Shown: positions 8,132 to 18,146, counted from the first letter of the stretch. The stretch: 64,000 nt of DNA from Clostridia bacterium (GCA_013316055.1 WSNM01000001.1:1-64000), one strand, 5' to 3'. Numbers and translations are program-made. The notes: generated by a model from the sequence alone, not told the origin.

Positions 8132-9085
8132 ATGAAGTATACGGCTACAAACATAACAGGCATAGGCGACCCGTTTGTTCTTTACGACAACGGAACGTAT
8201 TATATGTACGCCACGCACGACAACAACGGCATAAGCGTCTGGAAGGGCTCTTGTCCAAAGGCTTTGCAGTATGCCGGCATTTGTTATCGTGGGGAGCACA
8301 GCTTCGGCTACGAATGCTTTTGGGCGCCAGAGGTGGTTAAAAGAGCGGACGGCAGGTTTGTTATGCACCTTACCGCGCGCGACAGAAGGGACGGCGTTCT
8401 GCGTACGGGCGTTGCGGTTTCCGACAGCCCCGAAGGTGGTTTCACGGACGCTGTCGCGGGCTCGGCAATGTTCGATATCGGAACGGCCACAATCGACGCA
8501 AGCTGCTTTATCGACGACGACGGAAAAGCCTATCTGTTTTTTGTGAAGGATTGTTCAACAAACATAATCAACGGCATACACACAAGTCAGATATTTGCGG
8601 CGGAGCTTTCCTCCGATTTAACAAGGCCGGTAAGCGAGCCGGTGCTTGTCGCCGAGCCCTCGCAGGAGTGGGAAACGCATTCGCTTCCCGCGCCGACTGT
8701 CGGGTTGATTGAGGACTTTGAAAGCAGGGGCGAAAAAACCGCGTTTTTGTGGAACGAGGGTCCCTCGGTTTTGAAGCATAACGGAAAATATTATCTTACC
8801 TATTCGGCAAACTGCTTTGACAGCAGGTTTTATTCTGTAGGCTATGCGGTTGCGCAAAAGCCGCTCGGACCCTACATAAAATGCGGGGATAACCCGATAA
8901 TGAGCTATATAGAGGGCGAGCTGTCGGGGCCGGGGCACAATTCGTTTTTCAAAAACGAAAGGGGAGAAACGCTTTGCGCCTTCCACGCGCATACCTATTA
9001 CGATAAGCCCTCGGGCGACAGAAGATACTGCTTTTGCGGTGTAAGCTTCGATAATGACGGAAGGCTTAAGCTATTGTATAAATGA
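8132..9085 (+). CDS. Glycoside hydrolase family 43-type enzyme
   Basis: A 317-residue five-bladed propeller glycosidase, probably acting on arabinose- or xylose-containing glycans. The GH43 triad is visible: base Asp in GIGDPFVLYD near residue 12, a helper Asp in ATIDASCFIDDDG near 130, and acid Glu in WNEGPSVLKHNGKYYLTYS near 209. There is no signal peptide, so it acts inside the cell on imported oligosaccharides. I start at ATG 8132; an in-frame GTG at 8120 sits on top of the GGAAAG and is unlikely. It stands alone between its own promoter/operator and a terminator. The substrate cannot be set from sequence. Confidence 0.85.
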   Translation: MKYTATNITGIGDPFVLYDNGTYYMYATHDNNGISVWKGSCPKALQYAGICYRGEHSFGYECFWAPEVVKRADGRFVMHLTARDRRDGVLRTGVAVSDSPEGGFTDAVAGSAMFDIGTATIDASCFIDDDGKAYLFFVKDCSTNIINGIHTSQIFAAELSSDLTRPVSEPVLVAEPSQEWETHSLPAPTVGLIEDFESRGEKTAFLWNEGPSVLKHNGKYYLTYSANCFDSRFYSVGYAVAQKPLGPYIKCGDNPIMSYIEGELSGPGHNSFFKNERGETLCAFHAHTYYDKPSGDRRYCFCGVSFDNDGRLKLLYK

Positions 9086-9117
9086 AACGGAATTTCCGCG
9101 GTCAATGCGGAAAATTT

Positions 9118-9168
9118 TAAATAAGGGAGCACCTTTAGCAAATAAATGTAAAGGCGCTCCCTTATTTT
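9118..9168. terminator. Bidirectional terminator between GH43 gene and araC-type gene
   Basis: Long near-perfect stem with one A-C mismatch around an 11-base loop: ATAAGGGAGC (9121-9130) pairs with 9156-9165 and CCTTTA with TAAAGG inside. An A-run precedes it and a T-run follows it, so it serves both convergent genes. Confidence 0.8.
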
Positions 9169-9229
9169 CTTACGTTGCTGTGTCTTTTCGGTAAAAAATT
9201 TAAGGATTTCGGTAGCGGCGGAGGGTGTT

Positions 9230-10129
9230 TCAGCTTCTCGGGGGCATTGAAGAGCATTCCACAAGCTCGCACTCGGTAAGCGTGGGGTTGCCCTCGTGAC
9301 TGTTTCTGCTTAAAAAAGCCTCGTCAATCACATAGTCGCGCGGGATATTCTTAGGGGAAAAGCCCGTAACCGCTTTAAAAACTCTGTTAAAATTTCTTAT
9401 GGTGGAAAAGCCGCACTTGCTTGCAATTTCGGTTATTGCGGCGGACTCGCCTGAGTTAAGCATGCTGACGGCCTTGCTTATTCTTATATAATTTAGGTAC
9501 CGCGAGAAGGGTACGCCCGCAGTGTTATGGAAAAACCTCGAAAAATATGCGGCGTTCATACCCATAAAATCGGCGGCGCTTTCAAAGCTGAAAAACTCGT
9601 AATTTTCGCTCATAACGTCCAAAAGCTGTTTAAAGCGTTCTGTCGTCTGCTTGGGCTTTGCTCGCGCAACGGTTTCTCCGTTTCTGAATATGTTCAGTAC
9701 AAATTTTGCAACGGTAAGCGCGGTGTCCGCCTCGTAAAGGTCATTCCCTTCAAGTAAGTCCGCTTTCAGCGAGGAATACAGCGCTTCCACGCCGTGCCCG
9801 CACTCAAGCAAGGGCGAGGCAAGCAGCCTTCTGCCAGCAAACGGCTTTATTATGTCATAGGTAAAAAATATCGTTATCAGTATATTGTCCGGCTGTTCGG
9901 CACGGATAAAATGCAGCTGCTCGCTGTCAATAAAAAACGCTTGTCCGCATTCCAGACGGTAAACGCTTTTATCGCACATAATTTCAAACGCGCCTCTTTC
10001 CGCGCAAACAAGCTCGCAGTCGGTGTGCCAGTGGGTAAGGTTTTGCGAATTGCGGTATTTTCCGACCCAGACCTTTTCGTTTTTGCCGTAATAGCGTATC
10101 TCATGTTTAATCTGCATAGGTATTTTCAT
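9230..10129 (-). CDS. AraC-family transcription regulator
   Basis: A ~299-residue sugar-responsive regulator. The N-terminal half is a cupin sensor (HWHTDCELVCAERG, then a CGQAFFIDSEQLHFI segment); the C-terminal ~100 residues hold two helix-turn-helix motifs (FESAADFMGMNAAYFSRFF and ITEIASKCGFSTIRNFNRVF). It is divergent from galT with a ~140-base gap, so the Leloir/GH2 operon is its likely target. Start choice is uncertain: ATG 10129 lies within the -10 of a near-consensus promoter, and ATG 10117 would give an almost leaderless mRNA. No ribosome site precedes either. Confidence 0.9.
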   Translation of the reverse strand: MKIPMQIKHEIRYYGKNEKVWVGKYRNSQNLTHWHTDCELVCAERGAFEIMCDKSVYRLECGQAFFIDSEQLHFIRAEQPDNILITIFFTYDIIKPFAGRRLLASPLLECGHGVEALYSSLKADLLEGNDLYEADTALTVAKFVLNIFRNGETVARAKPKQTTERFKQLLDVMSENYEFFSFESAADFMGMNAAYFSRFFHNTAGVPFSRYLNYIRISKAVSMLNSGESAAITEIASKCGFSTIRNFNRVFKAVTGFSPKNIPRDYVIDEAFLSRNSHEGNPTLTECELVECSSMPPRS

Positions 10130-10156
10130 TGTATCGCCAAAATACGGCTTTGTCAA
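10128..10156 (-). promoter_or_regulatory. Promoter of the araC-type gene overlapping its start codon
   Basis: On the minus strand TTGACA (10156-10151), 17-base spacer, TACAAT (10133-10128). The -10 overlaps the upstream ATG at 10129, so transcription would begin around 10121, just ahead of ATG 10117. Confidence 0.55.
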
Positions 10157-10209
10157 TATGCGAATGACAGTAAAAGTAAAAAAATGTCCATAACGTGTAA
10201 ATTGAATGC

Positions 10210-10238
10210 TTGTAACCTTACGTTGCGTATATTACTAT
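10210..10238 (+). promoter_or_regulatory. Promoter of the galactose operon
   Basis: TTGTAA (10210-10215), 17-base spacer, TACTAT (10233-10238), about 30 bases ahead of galT. The weak -35 fits a promoter needing an activator such as the divergent AraC protein. Confidence 0.5.
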
Positions 10239-10267
10239 AAATGTAGGATAATTAAGGGAGCTTTTAC

Positions 10268-11737
10268 ATGAAAAACGTGTATGCGAGTATAGATAAGCTT
10301 GTCGATTATGCGGCGGATAATCTTTGTCTTGACGAAAGAAACGCAGATTTTGCCAAAAACGGAATTTTCAGACTGCTCGGGCTTAACAGCTATGCAGAGG
10401 GAACGGAATGCAAAAATAATTCCGAAGCCTCGCCCGATAAGCTTCTTGCGGAATTTGTGCAAGCCTGCGTTGCGACGGGACTGTTCGGCGAGGAAGAGGG
10501 CGAATATTACTGCGACGCCGTTATGGGCGAGCTTATGCTTAACCCCAAGCAGACGGAGGATATATTTTACGAAATTTACCGCAACAACGGCGCGTCGGCG
10601 GCAACGCAGTGGTTTTACGATTATTGCGTAAAGGCAGATTATGTCAAAAAAGCAAAGCTGGACAAAAATCCGCGTTTTGAGCAGGACGGATTGATTATAA
10701 CGATAAACAAAGCCAAGCCCGAATTCCGCGACCCCAAAAGGGCGGCGGCGGGCAACTTGGTTGTGGGCGGCTATCCCAAGTGCAGTATCTGCCACGAGAA
10801 CGAGGGCTTTGCGGGCAGAAGCAAGCGCACGCTCAGAACGGTTAATTTAACGCTCGGCGGGCAAAAATGGTTCTGGCAGTTTTCGCCCTACGGATATTTT
10901 TATCAGCACGGAATTGCGGTAAACTACGCTCATACGCCTATGCATACGGACAGGGCAACGTTTACGCGCCTTATGGACTTTGTGGATTTGTATCCGCATT
11001 ATTTTATAGGCTGTAACGCGCCTTTGCCGAGGATAGGCGGAAGCGTGCTTGCGCATGACCACTATCAGGGCGGGGGCGAGGTGTTGCCTATGCACAGGGC
11101 AAAAGCGGCGTTTATTCTTAAAAGCAAAAACCACCCCGACGCCGTTATCGAGGTGCTTGAATGGGCGGGTACGGTCGTCCGCGTCGTTTCCGCAAACCGC
11201 GCTTCGATAGAGGATATATCCGAGGCAATCCGCAAAAAATGGGTTGCATACGAGGATAAAGCGCTGGGGATTATCCCCGAGGATAAGGACGGCGTGCACA
11301 ACGCAATCAGCCCTACGGTAATCAAAACAGACCGCGGCTATGAAATGAGTATAATTCTGCGCAGTAACATAACAAGCGATAAATTCCCCGATGGAATTTT
11401 CCACGCCCACCCAGAATTTCATATAATCAAAAAGGAAAGCATAGGGCTTATCGAGGCGCAGGGGCTGTTCATTCTCCCCGGCAGATTAGAGGGCGAGCTT
11501 GCTGAAATCGAAAGGCTGATTGAAGGCGGAAAGCCGTTGCCCCCCGAATATGCGGCGTTTAAGCTTGTTTTTGACGAGGCGCGCGCAATATACTGCAGTG
11601 CGCCGGAGCAGGGCGCGCATTCGGCTATGCGTAAGGAATTAGGCAGTATCTGCAACAGAATTCTTGAAAATACTGCGGTATTCAAGGATAAAAAGCAGAC
11701 GGTTGAATTTTTAGAGGGGTTGGGTTACGCTTTATGA
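10268..11737 (+). CDS. galT: UDP-glucose-hexose-1-phosphate uridylyltransferase, Firmicute type
   Basis: GalT swaps UMP between UDP-glucose and galactose-1-phosphate in the Leloir pathway. The 489-residue length is that of the long Firmicute class, not the ~350-residue E. coli class. Conserved stretches include YPKCSICHENEGFAGR (near 173), the HTPMH segment, the SVLAHDHYQGG motif near 260 and a C-terminal HAHPEFHIIKKE segment. AAGGGAG precedes the ATG. The stop overlaps galK by four bases, so the two are coupled. Confidence 0.95.
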   Translation: MKNVYASIDKLVDYAADNLCLDERNADFAKNGIFRLLGLNSYAEGTECKNNSEASPDKLLAEFVQACVATGLFGEEEGEYYCDAVMGELMLNPKQTEDIFYEIYRNNGASAATQWFYDYCVKADYVKKAKLDKNPRFEQDGLIITINKAKPEFRDPKRAAAGNLVVGGYPKCSICHENEGFAGRSKRTLRTVNLTLGGQKWFWQFSPYGYFYQHGIAVNYAHTPMHTDRATFTRLMDFVDLYPHYFIGCNAPLPRIGGSVLAHDHYQGGGEVLPMHRAKAAFILKSKNHPDAVIEVLEWAGTVVRVVSANRASIEDISEAIRKKWVAYEDKALGIIPEDKDGVHNAISPTVIKTDRGYEMSIILRSNITSDKFPDGIFHAHPEFHIIKKESIGLIEAQGLFILPGRLEGELAEIERLIEGGKPLPPEYAAFKLVFDEARAIYCSAPEQGAHSAMRKELGSICNRILENTAVFKDKKQTVEFLEGLGYAL

Positions 11738-12858
11738 CAGACGAAAAGGCTTACGCTTACAAGGTTACCGCCGCGGGAAGGGTTAACATCATCGGCGAGC
11801 ATATAGATTACTGCGGGGGCAAGGTTTTTCCCGCCGCGCTTTCGCTTAAAAACACGGTATATGTGCGCCCCAACGGCACAAAAAATATAAATTTAAGCTG
11901 GACCACACTGCCCGATAAGGTCAGTCTGGATACCGAAAATCTGCTTCGGTACAAGTCGCTTAAATACGGCAACTATCAGGCGGGTAGTGCGCTTATGTGG
12001 CAGCAGTCGGGCAAAAAAATTGTCGGCTGCGATATGCTTCATGACTGTACCGTGCCCTTCGGCAGCGGGCTGTCATCCTCCGCCGCGATAGAGGTTTCCA
12101 CAATAGCCGCGCTTGCCGCGGTTGCGGGCGAGGAAATCGACCCCGTGGAAATCGCCCTGCTTGCGCAGAAGGCAGAGCGCGAGTTTGCGGGGGTAAACTG
12201 CGGAATTATGGACCAGTACGCCTCGGCGTGCGGCAAAAGCGGCAACGCAATGCTGCTTGACTGTAAAACGCTTAAATGCGAATACGTTCCCGTAAAAATG
12301 GGCGCGTATTCTCTGGTAATAATCAACTGCAACAAGCCGCACAACCTTGTGGAAAGCAGATATAACGAGCGCCGTGCGGAAACGGACGCAGGGCTTGAAG
12401 CCTTGAAGGACATTGCGGGAATTACCTGTCTTGCCGATTTAACGCTTAAACAGTTTGACAGATGCGCTTCTTTGTTGCACAATAAGATTAGGTATCGCGT
12501 TAAACACGTTGTAGAGGAGTGCGAAAGGGTTAAGCTTGCGCAAAACGCTATGGCGGCGGGCGATATGGTCACCTTGGGCAGACTTTTAAACGAATCGCAC
12601 AACTCGCTCAGGTATCTGTACGAGGTAACGGGTAAGGAGCTTGACGCGCTTGCCTCGGCGGCGCAAGGTCACCCCGCGTGTGCGGGCTCGCGCATGACGG
12701 GCGGCGGCTTCGGCGGCTGTACTATATCCATTGTCAAAACCGAAGCGGTCGAGGACTTCAAAAAATACGTTCTTGCGCGTTACGAAAAGGATACGGGCTA
12801 CAAGGCGACCTGCTACGAGGCGGAAATTTCCGACGGAATAACTGTTCAAAAGCTGTAA
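11734..12858 (+). CDS. galK: Galactokinase
   Basis: GalK phosphorylates galactose at C1 with ATP. The 374-residue GHMP kinase shows the galactokinase signature (GRVNIIGEHIDYCGG, near residue 13), the ATP-binding FGSGLSSSAAIEVS loop near 107, the NCGIMDQYASACG segment and the C-terminal GGGFGGCTISIV motif. It is coupled to galT by an ATGA overlap and followed by galE after 51 bases. Confidence 0.97.
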   Translation: MTDEKAYAYKVTAAGRVNIIGEHIDYCGGKVFPAALSLKNTVYVRPNGTKNINLSWTTLPDKVSLDTENLLRYKSLKYGNYQAGSALMWQQSGKKIVGCDMLHDCTVPFGSGLSSSAAIEVSTIAALAAVAGEEIDPVEIALLAQKAEREFAGVNCGIMDQYASACGKSGNAMLLDCKTLKCEYVPVKMGAYSLVIINCNKPHNLVESRYNERRAETDAGLEALKDIAGITCLADLTLKQFDRCASLLHNKIRYRVKHVVEECERVKLAQNAMAAGDMVTLGRLLNESHNSLRYLYEVTGKELDALASAAQGHPACAGSRMTGGGFGGCTISIVKTEAVEDFKKYVLARYEKDTGYKATCYEAEISDGITVQKL

Positions 12859-12909
12859 AAAGCAGTTTTTAATAAAATAAGCAGATAAAAATGCTTTAAG
12901 GAGTAAAAA

Positions 12910-13926
12910 ATGAAAATTCTTGTAACGGGCGGCGCGGGCTATATCGGCTCGCATACATGCGTAGAGCTGTTGAACGGCGGTCATGAGGTTATTGTGGTTG
13001 ACAACCTCAGCAATTCCTCTAAGGAAAGCTTAAACCGCGTTGTGCAAATAACGGGCAAAAGGCTTGACTTTTATAACGTTGACATACGCAACGCCTATGC
13101 CATGAATAAAATTTTTGCCGAAAATAAGATTGACTGGGTTATTCATTTTGCCGGTCTTAAAGCGGTCGGAGAAAGCTGTGCAAAGCCCGTAGAGTATTAC
13201 GACAACAATCTCGGCGGCACGCTGGTGCTTTTGCAGGCTATGCGCGCGCACGGCTGTAAGAGGATAGTCTTTTCCTCCTCGGCAACCGTCTACGGCGACC
13301 CAGAGGTTCTGCCCTTGACGGAGGACTGCAAGACGGGCGGCACCACAAACCCCTACGGCACAAGCAAGTATTTTCAGGAAATAATGCTCGGCGACGTGTA
13401 CAAGGCGGATAACGATTGGTCGGTTGTGCTTTTAAGATACTTCAACCCCGTCGGCGCGCACGAAAGCGGGCTTATCGGCGAGGACCCTAAGGGCATTCCC
13501 AACAACCTGACACCTTATATCGCCAAGGTAGCCATAGGCGAGCTGAAGGAAATAGGCGTATTCGGCAACGACTATCCCACGCCCGACGGAACGGGGGTGA
13601 GAGATTACATTCACGTTGTCGACCTTGCTAAGGGTCACGTTGCCGCTATAGAAAAGATAGCCAACAGCGGAGTTTATACCTACAATTTGGGTACGGGCAT
13701 AGGCTGCAGCGTGCTTGACGTGGTGCACGCGTTTGAAAAGGCTTGCGGCCGTCAGCTGCCCTACGTCATCAAGCCCCGCCGCGCGGGCGATATTGCCGCG
13801 TGCTATGCGGACGCTTCCAAGGCGGAGCGCGAGCTCGGCTGGCATGCAGAGCTCGGCATTGACGAAATGTGCGCCTCGCTTTGGCGCTGGCAGCAAATGA
13901 ACCCCGAGGGCTATAACAAAAAATAA
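12910..13926 (+). CDS. galE: UDP-glucose 4-epimerase
   Basis: GalE interconverts UDP-galactose and UDP-glucose with tightly bound NAD and completes the Leloir cycle. The 338-residue short-chain dehydrogenase has the GGAGYIGSH Rossmann motif at residue 8, the [11 protein letters not shown] segment and the catalytic YGTSK near 151. The [15 protein letters not shown] and [10 protein letters not shown] segments are typical of GalE. AAGGAG lies seven bases ahead of ATG. Confidence 0.97.
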   Translation: MKILVTGGAGYIGSHTCVELLNGGHEVIVVDNLSNSSKESLNRVVQITGKRLDFYNVDIRNAYAMNKIFAENKIDWVIHFAGLKAVGESCAKPVEYYDNNLGGTLVLLQAMRAHGCKRIVFSSSATVYGDPEVLPLTEDCKTGGTTNPYGTSKYFQEIMLGDVYKADNDWSVVLLRYFNPVGAHESGLIGEDPKGIPNNLTPYIAKVAIGELKEIGVFGNDYPTPDGTGVRDYIHVVDLAKGHVAAIEKIANSGVYTYNLGTGIGCSVLDVVHAFEKACGRQLPYVIKPRRAGDIAACYADASKAERELGWHAELGIDEMCASLWRWQQMNPEGYNKK

Positions 13927-13928
13927 CT

Positions 13929-14546
13929 ATGACCGAAAAACAAAAAATGCTCGCGGGTAAAATTTACGACCCCAACGACGCAGAATTATTAAAGCTGAGG
14001 CAAACGGCGCACAGACTTTGCAAACAGTATAACGATACCTTTGAAGAGGAGGCGGAAGCGCGCAAAAATATTCTTGACGGACTTCTTCCCGACCGCGGCG
14101 AGGGCGCGTATCTGCAAGGGCCCGTATATTTCGATTACGGCGTATTCACGCATGTCGGCAAAGGCTTTTATGCAAATTTTAATTTGACGGTGTTAGACGT
14201 CTGCCCCGTAACAATCGGCGATAATGTTTTTGTAGGTCCCAACGTTTCATTGCTTACCCCCAAGCACCCGCTTTGCTTCGAGGACAGAAACCCTTATTTA
14301 AGCGACAAGGGCTATTATACCGACAAGGAGTACGGCGCGCCCATAACCATAGGCAGTAACGTATGGATAGCGGGCAACGTAACCGTGCTTGCGGGCGCGG
14401 AAATAGGCGACGGCTGTGTTATCGGCGCGGGCTCGGTAGTGACGGGCAAAATTCCCCCGCACAGTCTTGCTTACGGCAACCCTTGCAAAGCGGTAAGAAA
14501 AATTTCCGAAGCGGACAGGCTGGAATTCAAAAAGGAATTATTTTAA
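13929..14546 (+). CDS. Maltose/galactoside O-acetyltransferase family protein
   Basis: A 205-residue hexapeptide-repeat acetyltransferase of the LacA/Maa/NodL group, which acetylates sugars with acetyl-CoA. The N-terminal Maa motif (MLAGKIYDPNDAEL) and the left-handed beta-helix region (FVGPNVSLLTPKHP, GSNVWIAGNVTVL, CVIGAGSVVTG) are clear. It starts two bases after galE and its stop overlaps galM (TAATG). In a galactose operon a role in disposing of non-metabolised galactosides is plausible; this is inference. Confidence 0.9.
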   Translation: MTEKQKMLAGKIYDPNDAELLKLRQTAHRLCKQYNDTFEEEAEARKNILDGLLPDRGEGAYLQGPVYFDYGVFTHVGKGFYANFNLTVLDVCPVTIGDNVFVGPNVSLLTPKHPLCFEDRNPYLSDKGYYTDKEYGAPITIGSNVWIAGNVTVLAGAEIGDGCVIGAGSVVTGKIPPHSLAYGNPCKAVRKISEADRLEFKKELF

Positions 14547-15574
14547 TGAATATTACAAAAGCGCAAAAGGACGGCTATACGCTTATCAGTGTGGAAAACG
14601 ATGCGGGAATGCTTTTAAGGCTGACGTCGCTCGGCGCGGGCATACGCGAAATTATCGTCCCCGACAAAAACGGACAGCGGCAGACGGTTACGCTTTGCCC
14701 CGTTGACGAAGAGGTATATAAGAGCGGCTATCACGGCAAAACAATCGGCAGAACCTCCGGCAGAATAAACGGCGCGAGGTTTACCGTAGACGGCAATACC
14801 GCCGTGCTCGAAAAAAACAACTGCGGAGAGGACAATCTTCACGGCGGAGCCACGGGACTGCACGCGCAGAGCTTTGAATACGAGATTAAGGAAACGGAAA
14901 ACGGCGTAGACGTAGTGTTTGCATATCTGTCGCCGCACGGCGAGGGCGGATACTTCGGAGAGGTCAAAATTAACGTTATTTACCGCATATACGGGGGTCA
15001 AAACCGCTTTGATATAATTTTCGAGGGCGCCCCGTCGCAAAAAACCTTGCTCAATCTTACCAACCACGTCTATCTGAACATGGGCGGAGGTCTTAGCGAA
15101 AGCGTGCTCTCGCAAACGCTGTATTTAAACGCTTCGCACATCGGCAGACTTAACGAAAGACTTATTGTAGAGGAGCTTATTCCCGTACCTGAGGAGTTTG
15201 ATTTCCGCACTCCCCATAAAATCGGCGAGCATATCGCCGCCGACAGCGTTCAGCAGTATACAAAGGGCTACGACCACCCGTTCTTTTTAAAGGAAGGCGG
15301 GCTCGATAAAACGGCTTGCGCGCTGCAATCTGATAAAAGCGGCATTCGCCTTGAAATACGCACTACATACCCGTGTGTGGTGCTGTATACCGACAACTAT
15401 GCGGACAGCTCGGTTGAGGTATATAAGGGACGCTATGACGAGCAGTACCTTGCCGCATGTCTGGAATGTCAATACCACCCCGACGGCGTGCATCAGTCGC
15501 CTGAAAGCTGCGGCATAGTATCGCCCGAAAAGCCTTACCGCGAAGTTATCGAATACCGCTTTAAGCTTGTTTAA
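14546..15574 (+). CDS. galM: Galactose mutarotase (aldose 1-epimerase)
   Basis: GalM interconverts alpha and beta galactose so that beta-galactosidase products can enter galactokinase. From ATG 14546 it has 342 residues, normal for the family; the frame also runs upstream to 14363 but that part overlaps the acetyltransferase. Key segments: GRINGARF, NLHGGATGLH (catalytic His near residue 97), LNLTNHVYLNMGG (second catalytic His) and YDHPFFL. AAAGGAA precedes the start, which overlaps the previous stop. Confidence 0.93.
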   Translation: MNITKAQKDGYTLISVENDAGMLLRLTSLGAGIREIIVPDKNGQRQTVTLCPVDEEVYKSGYHGKTIGRTSGRINGARFTVDGNTAVLEKNNCGEDNLHGGATGLHAQSFEYEIKETENGVDVVFAYLSPHGEGGYFGEVKINVIYRIYGGQNRFDIIFEGAPSQKTLLNLTNHVYLNMGGGLSESVLSQTLYLNASHIGRLNERLIVEELIPVPEEFDFRTPHKIGEHIAADSVQQYTKGYDHPFFLKEGGLDKTACALQSDKSGIRLEIRTTYPCVVLYTDNYADSSVEVYKGRYDEQYLAACLECQYHPDGVHQSPESCGIVSPEKPYREVIEYRFKLV

Positions 15575-15634
15575 AACAACCGTAAACGCGGCATATGTGC
15601 CGCTCAATTAAAAAAACCGTAAAGGAAAAATATT

Positions 15635-17383
15635 ATGAAATTCCAAAGAACCGAATACCCCAGACCTCAATTCAGACGCGACGAGTGGCTGCCGCTCAAC
15701 GGCGAATGGGAGTTCGCCTTTGACGACGGAAACAAGGGCGTAAGGGCCCGTTATTATGCGGGCAAAGCCGCATTCGGCAAAAAAATAAACGTGCCCTTTA
15801 CCTATCAGTACGAGGCAAGCGGAATCAACGACAAGACCTCGCACCCCATAGTGTGGTATCGCCGCAGCTTCGAGGTGGACAAAAAATACAAGGGCAAACG
15901 CGCGCTGCTGTGCTTTAATGCATGCGATTACGAAACGGACGTATGGGTTAACGGCGTGCACGCTGTCAACCATAAGGGTGGCTTTGCACCGTTCAGTGCG
16001 GACGTAACCGACTGCCTTTCCGCAAGCGGTAAAAACGTAATCGTGGTGCGCTGTTACGACCCCGACGAGCCCACCGTGCCGCGCGGCAAGCAAAGCTGGA
16101 CGGGCAAGCCCTTCGGCTGCTGGTATTGGGCAAACACGGGCATATGGCAAAGCGTCTGGCTTGAATTTTTCGGCAAGGACGCAATTTCGCAATACACCCT
16201 CACGCCGGATATTGACACCTGCTCCTTCGGCGGTGAAATCACCACGCTTTACGCAGTGGCGGACGAGCTTTCTATTACCGTAAAATACAAGGACGAAATA
16301 ATCAAAACCCAGCGCATTTCCACGGACGGCAAGTATACGCGCTACAACGTAAGTCTTATGGAGCTTGACTTCGTTGACGAATGCCACTATTGGACGCCAG
16401 AAAAGCCAAATCTTTTCTATGTCGATTTTGTTCTCTATTCGAAGGGCAAGCCCGTCGATACGGCGCACACGCGCTTCGGTATGCGCAAAATTTCCGTTGA
16501 CGAGTTCGGCAATATCTGCCTTAACAACCGCAGGCTTTATCAAAGGCTTATTCTTGACCAGGGCTACTGGCAGGAAAGCGGGCTTACGCCGCCTTCCGTT
16601 GACGAAATAAGGAAGGATATAGAGCTTTCCAAGGCAATGGGCTTTAACGGCGCAAGAAAGCACCAGAAGGTGGAGGACCCGTATTTCTACTATCTTGCGG
16701 ACGAAATGGGCTATTTGTGTTGGTGCGAAATGCCTTCCGCATACAATTTCAATTCCGACGAAATTTATATGCAGTCCCGCGAGTGGCAGGAGCTTATCTC
16801 CGTTGCAAGAAATTTCACAAGCGTAATCTGCTATGTTCCCCTAAACGAAAGCTGGGGCGTGAGAAAAATTCTTAACGACAACAGCCAGCAGGACTACGGC
16901 CGTTCGCTGTATTATCTTACAAAAGCAATCGACCCTTCAAGGCTTGTTTCCACAAACGACGGCTGGGAAAACCTCGACGTTACGGATATACTGTCCATTC
17001 ACGACTACGCCTTCGACAGCTCGGAATTCGCAGAAAAATATTATGCGGAAAATTATAATTCGCTGTATCCTCAGGGCAGAAAGCTTATGGCGGAGGGCTG
17101 CGAATACTGCGGTCAGCCCGTAATATTCAGCGAGTTCGGCGGCATTGCAATGCACAAGGATGAAGGAAACGGCAATTGGGGCTATAACAGCGGCGCCGAA
17201 AACGACGAAGAGTTTTATGCCCGTCTTGAAAATCTTTTAAAGGGCGTTTACGAAAGGGAGTTTCAGGGCTATTGCTTTACACAGCTTACAGACGTCCAGC
17301 AGGAGGTTAACGGGCTTTTAGACGAATATCACAAGCCCAAGCTCGATATAAAGCGCTTAAAGGCTATATTCGAAAATAAATAA
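15635..17383 (+). CDS. Glycoside hydrolase family 2 enzyme
   Basis: A 582-residue GH2 enzyme, with the sugar-binding jelly roll (about 20-190), Ig-like domain (about 190-290) and TIM barrel (about 290-580). The acid/base Glu is in PLNESWG (near 407) and the nucleophile Glu in FSEFGG (near 501). No signal peptide is present, so it works in the cytoplasm. The operon context argues for a beta-galactosidase-like activity feeding GalM-GalK, but GH2 also covers glucuronidase and mannosidase and the sequence does not decide. It is the last gene of the gal operon. Confidence 0.88.
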   Translation: MKFQRTEYPRPQFRRDEWLPLNGEWEFAFDDGNKGVRARYYAGKAAFGKKINVPFTYQYEASGINDKTSHPIVWYRRSFEVDKKYKGKRALLCFNACDYETDVWVNGVHAVNHKGGFAPFSADVTDCLSASGKNVIVVRCYDPDEPTVPRGKQSWTGKPFGCWYWANTGIWQSVWLEFFGKDAISQYTLTPDIDTCSFGGEITTLYAVADELSITVKYKDEIIKTQRISTDGKYTRYNVSLMELDFVDECHYWTPEKPNLFYVDFVLYSKGKPVDTAHTRFGMRKISVDEFGNICLNNRRLYQRLILDQGYWQESGLTPPSVDEIRKDIELSKAMGFNGARKHQKVEDPYFYYLADEMGYLCWCEMPSAYNFNSDEIYMQSREWQELISVARNFTSVICYVPLNESWGVRKILNDNSQQDYGRSLYYLTKAIDPSRLVSTNDGWENLDVTDILSIHDYAFDSSEFAEKYYAENYNSLYPQGRKLMAEGCEYCGQPVIFSEFGGIAMHKDEGNGNWGYNSGAENDEEFYARLENLLKGVYEREFQGYCFTQLTDVQQEVNGLLDEYHKPKLDIKRLKAIFENK

Positions 17384-17478
17384 GTATTGATAAAATGAAA
17401 TCAGTCCCCGACGCGTATTCGGTAATTATGGCTGTGATTTAACTGTTATTTTGCAAGTAAAGGCGTAAAAATTCGGCA

Positions 17479-17507
17479 TTGACAAGCTCGGTACATTGCA
17501 GTATAAT
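17479..17507 (+). promoter_or_regulatory. Full-consensus sigma-A promoter
   Basis: TTGACA (17479-17484), 17-base spacer, TATAAT (17502-17507), 19 bases ahead of the kinase-like gene. No operator-like repeat is seen around it, so expression should be constitutive. Confidence 0.85.
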
Positions 17508-17526
17508 ATCGTAAAGCGAGGCAAAA

Positions 17527-18120
17527 ATGAACAAAATTATTACCATAAGCCGACAGTTCGGCAGCGGCGGCAGGGCTATCGGCAAGGCAGTTGCGGATAA
17601 GCTCGGCATTCCGTGCTACGACCGCGAAATTATCGGACAGGTCGCGCAAAGCAGCGGACTTTCCGAGGAGTATATCGAAGCCACGGGCGAATACTCTATG
17701 CACCGCACATGGCTTGGCAGGGCGCTCAGCACAACCCACGCCGCAGGCGCCCTTAATAACGAGGATTTAATCTGGGTGGAGCAGAGGAAAATCATACTAT
17801 CCTTAGCGGACAAGGGTGCTTGCGTGATAGTAGGTCGCTGTGCCGACTATATTTTAAAGGACAGGTGCGACCTGCTTACAGTGTTTATCCACGCGGACGA
17901 TAAATCGCGTGCAGAGCGCATAGTAAAGCTTTACGGCGAGCGCGCCGACAAGCCCGAAAAGCGCCTTAAGGACAAGGACAAACGCAGAAGCGCGTACTAT
18001 AAATATTATACCGAAACCGATTGGGGCGTTGCGGCAAACTATAATATCGCGCTGGACAGCGGCGCCCTCGGTATAGACAAATGCGTCGAAATTATCGCTT
18101 GCGCGTACGGCGCAAAATAA
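17527..18120 (+). CDS. Cytidylate-kinase-like family protein
   Basis: A 197-residue P-loop protein of the cytidylate-kinase-like family common in Clostridia. The N-terminal ISRQFGSGGRAIGKAVAD motif is the family's modified P-loop. A VIVGRCADYIL segment near 99 and an Arg-rich lid (HADDKSRAERIVKLYGERAD) follow. True Cmk proteins have a different P-loop, and the substrate of this family is not established. It is a single-gene unit with its own consensus promoter and strong terminator, immediately left of the retroelement. Confidence 0.85.
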   Translation: MNKIITISRQFGSGGRAIGKAVADKLGIPCYDREIIGQVAQSSGLSEEYIEATGEYSMHRTWLGRALSTTHAAGALNNEDLIWVEQRKIILSLADKGACVIVGRCADYILKDRCDLLTVFIHADDKSRAERIVKLYGERADKPEKRLKDKDKRRSAYYKYYTETDWGVAANYNIALDSGALGIDKCVEIIACAYGAK

Positions 18121-18146
18121 TTAAATTCGGCGTTTAAAATTAATAA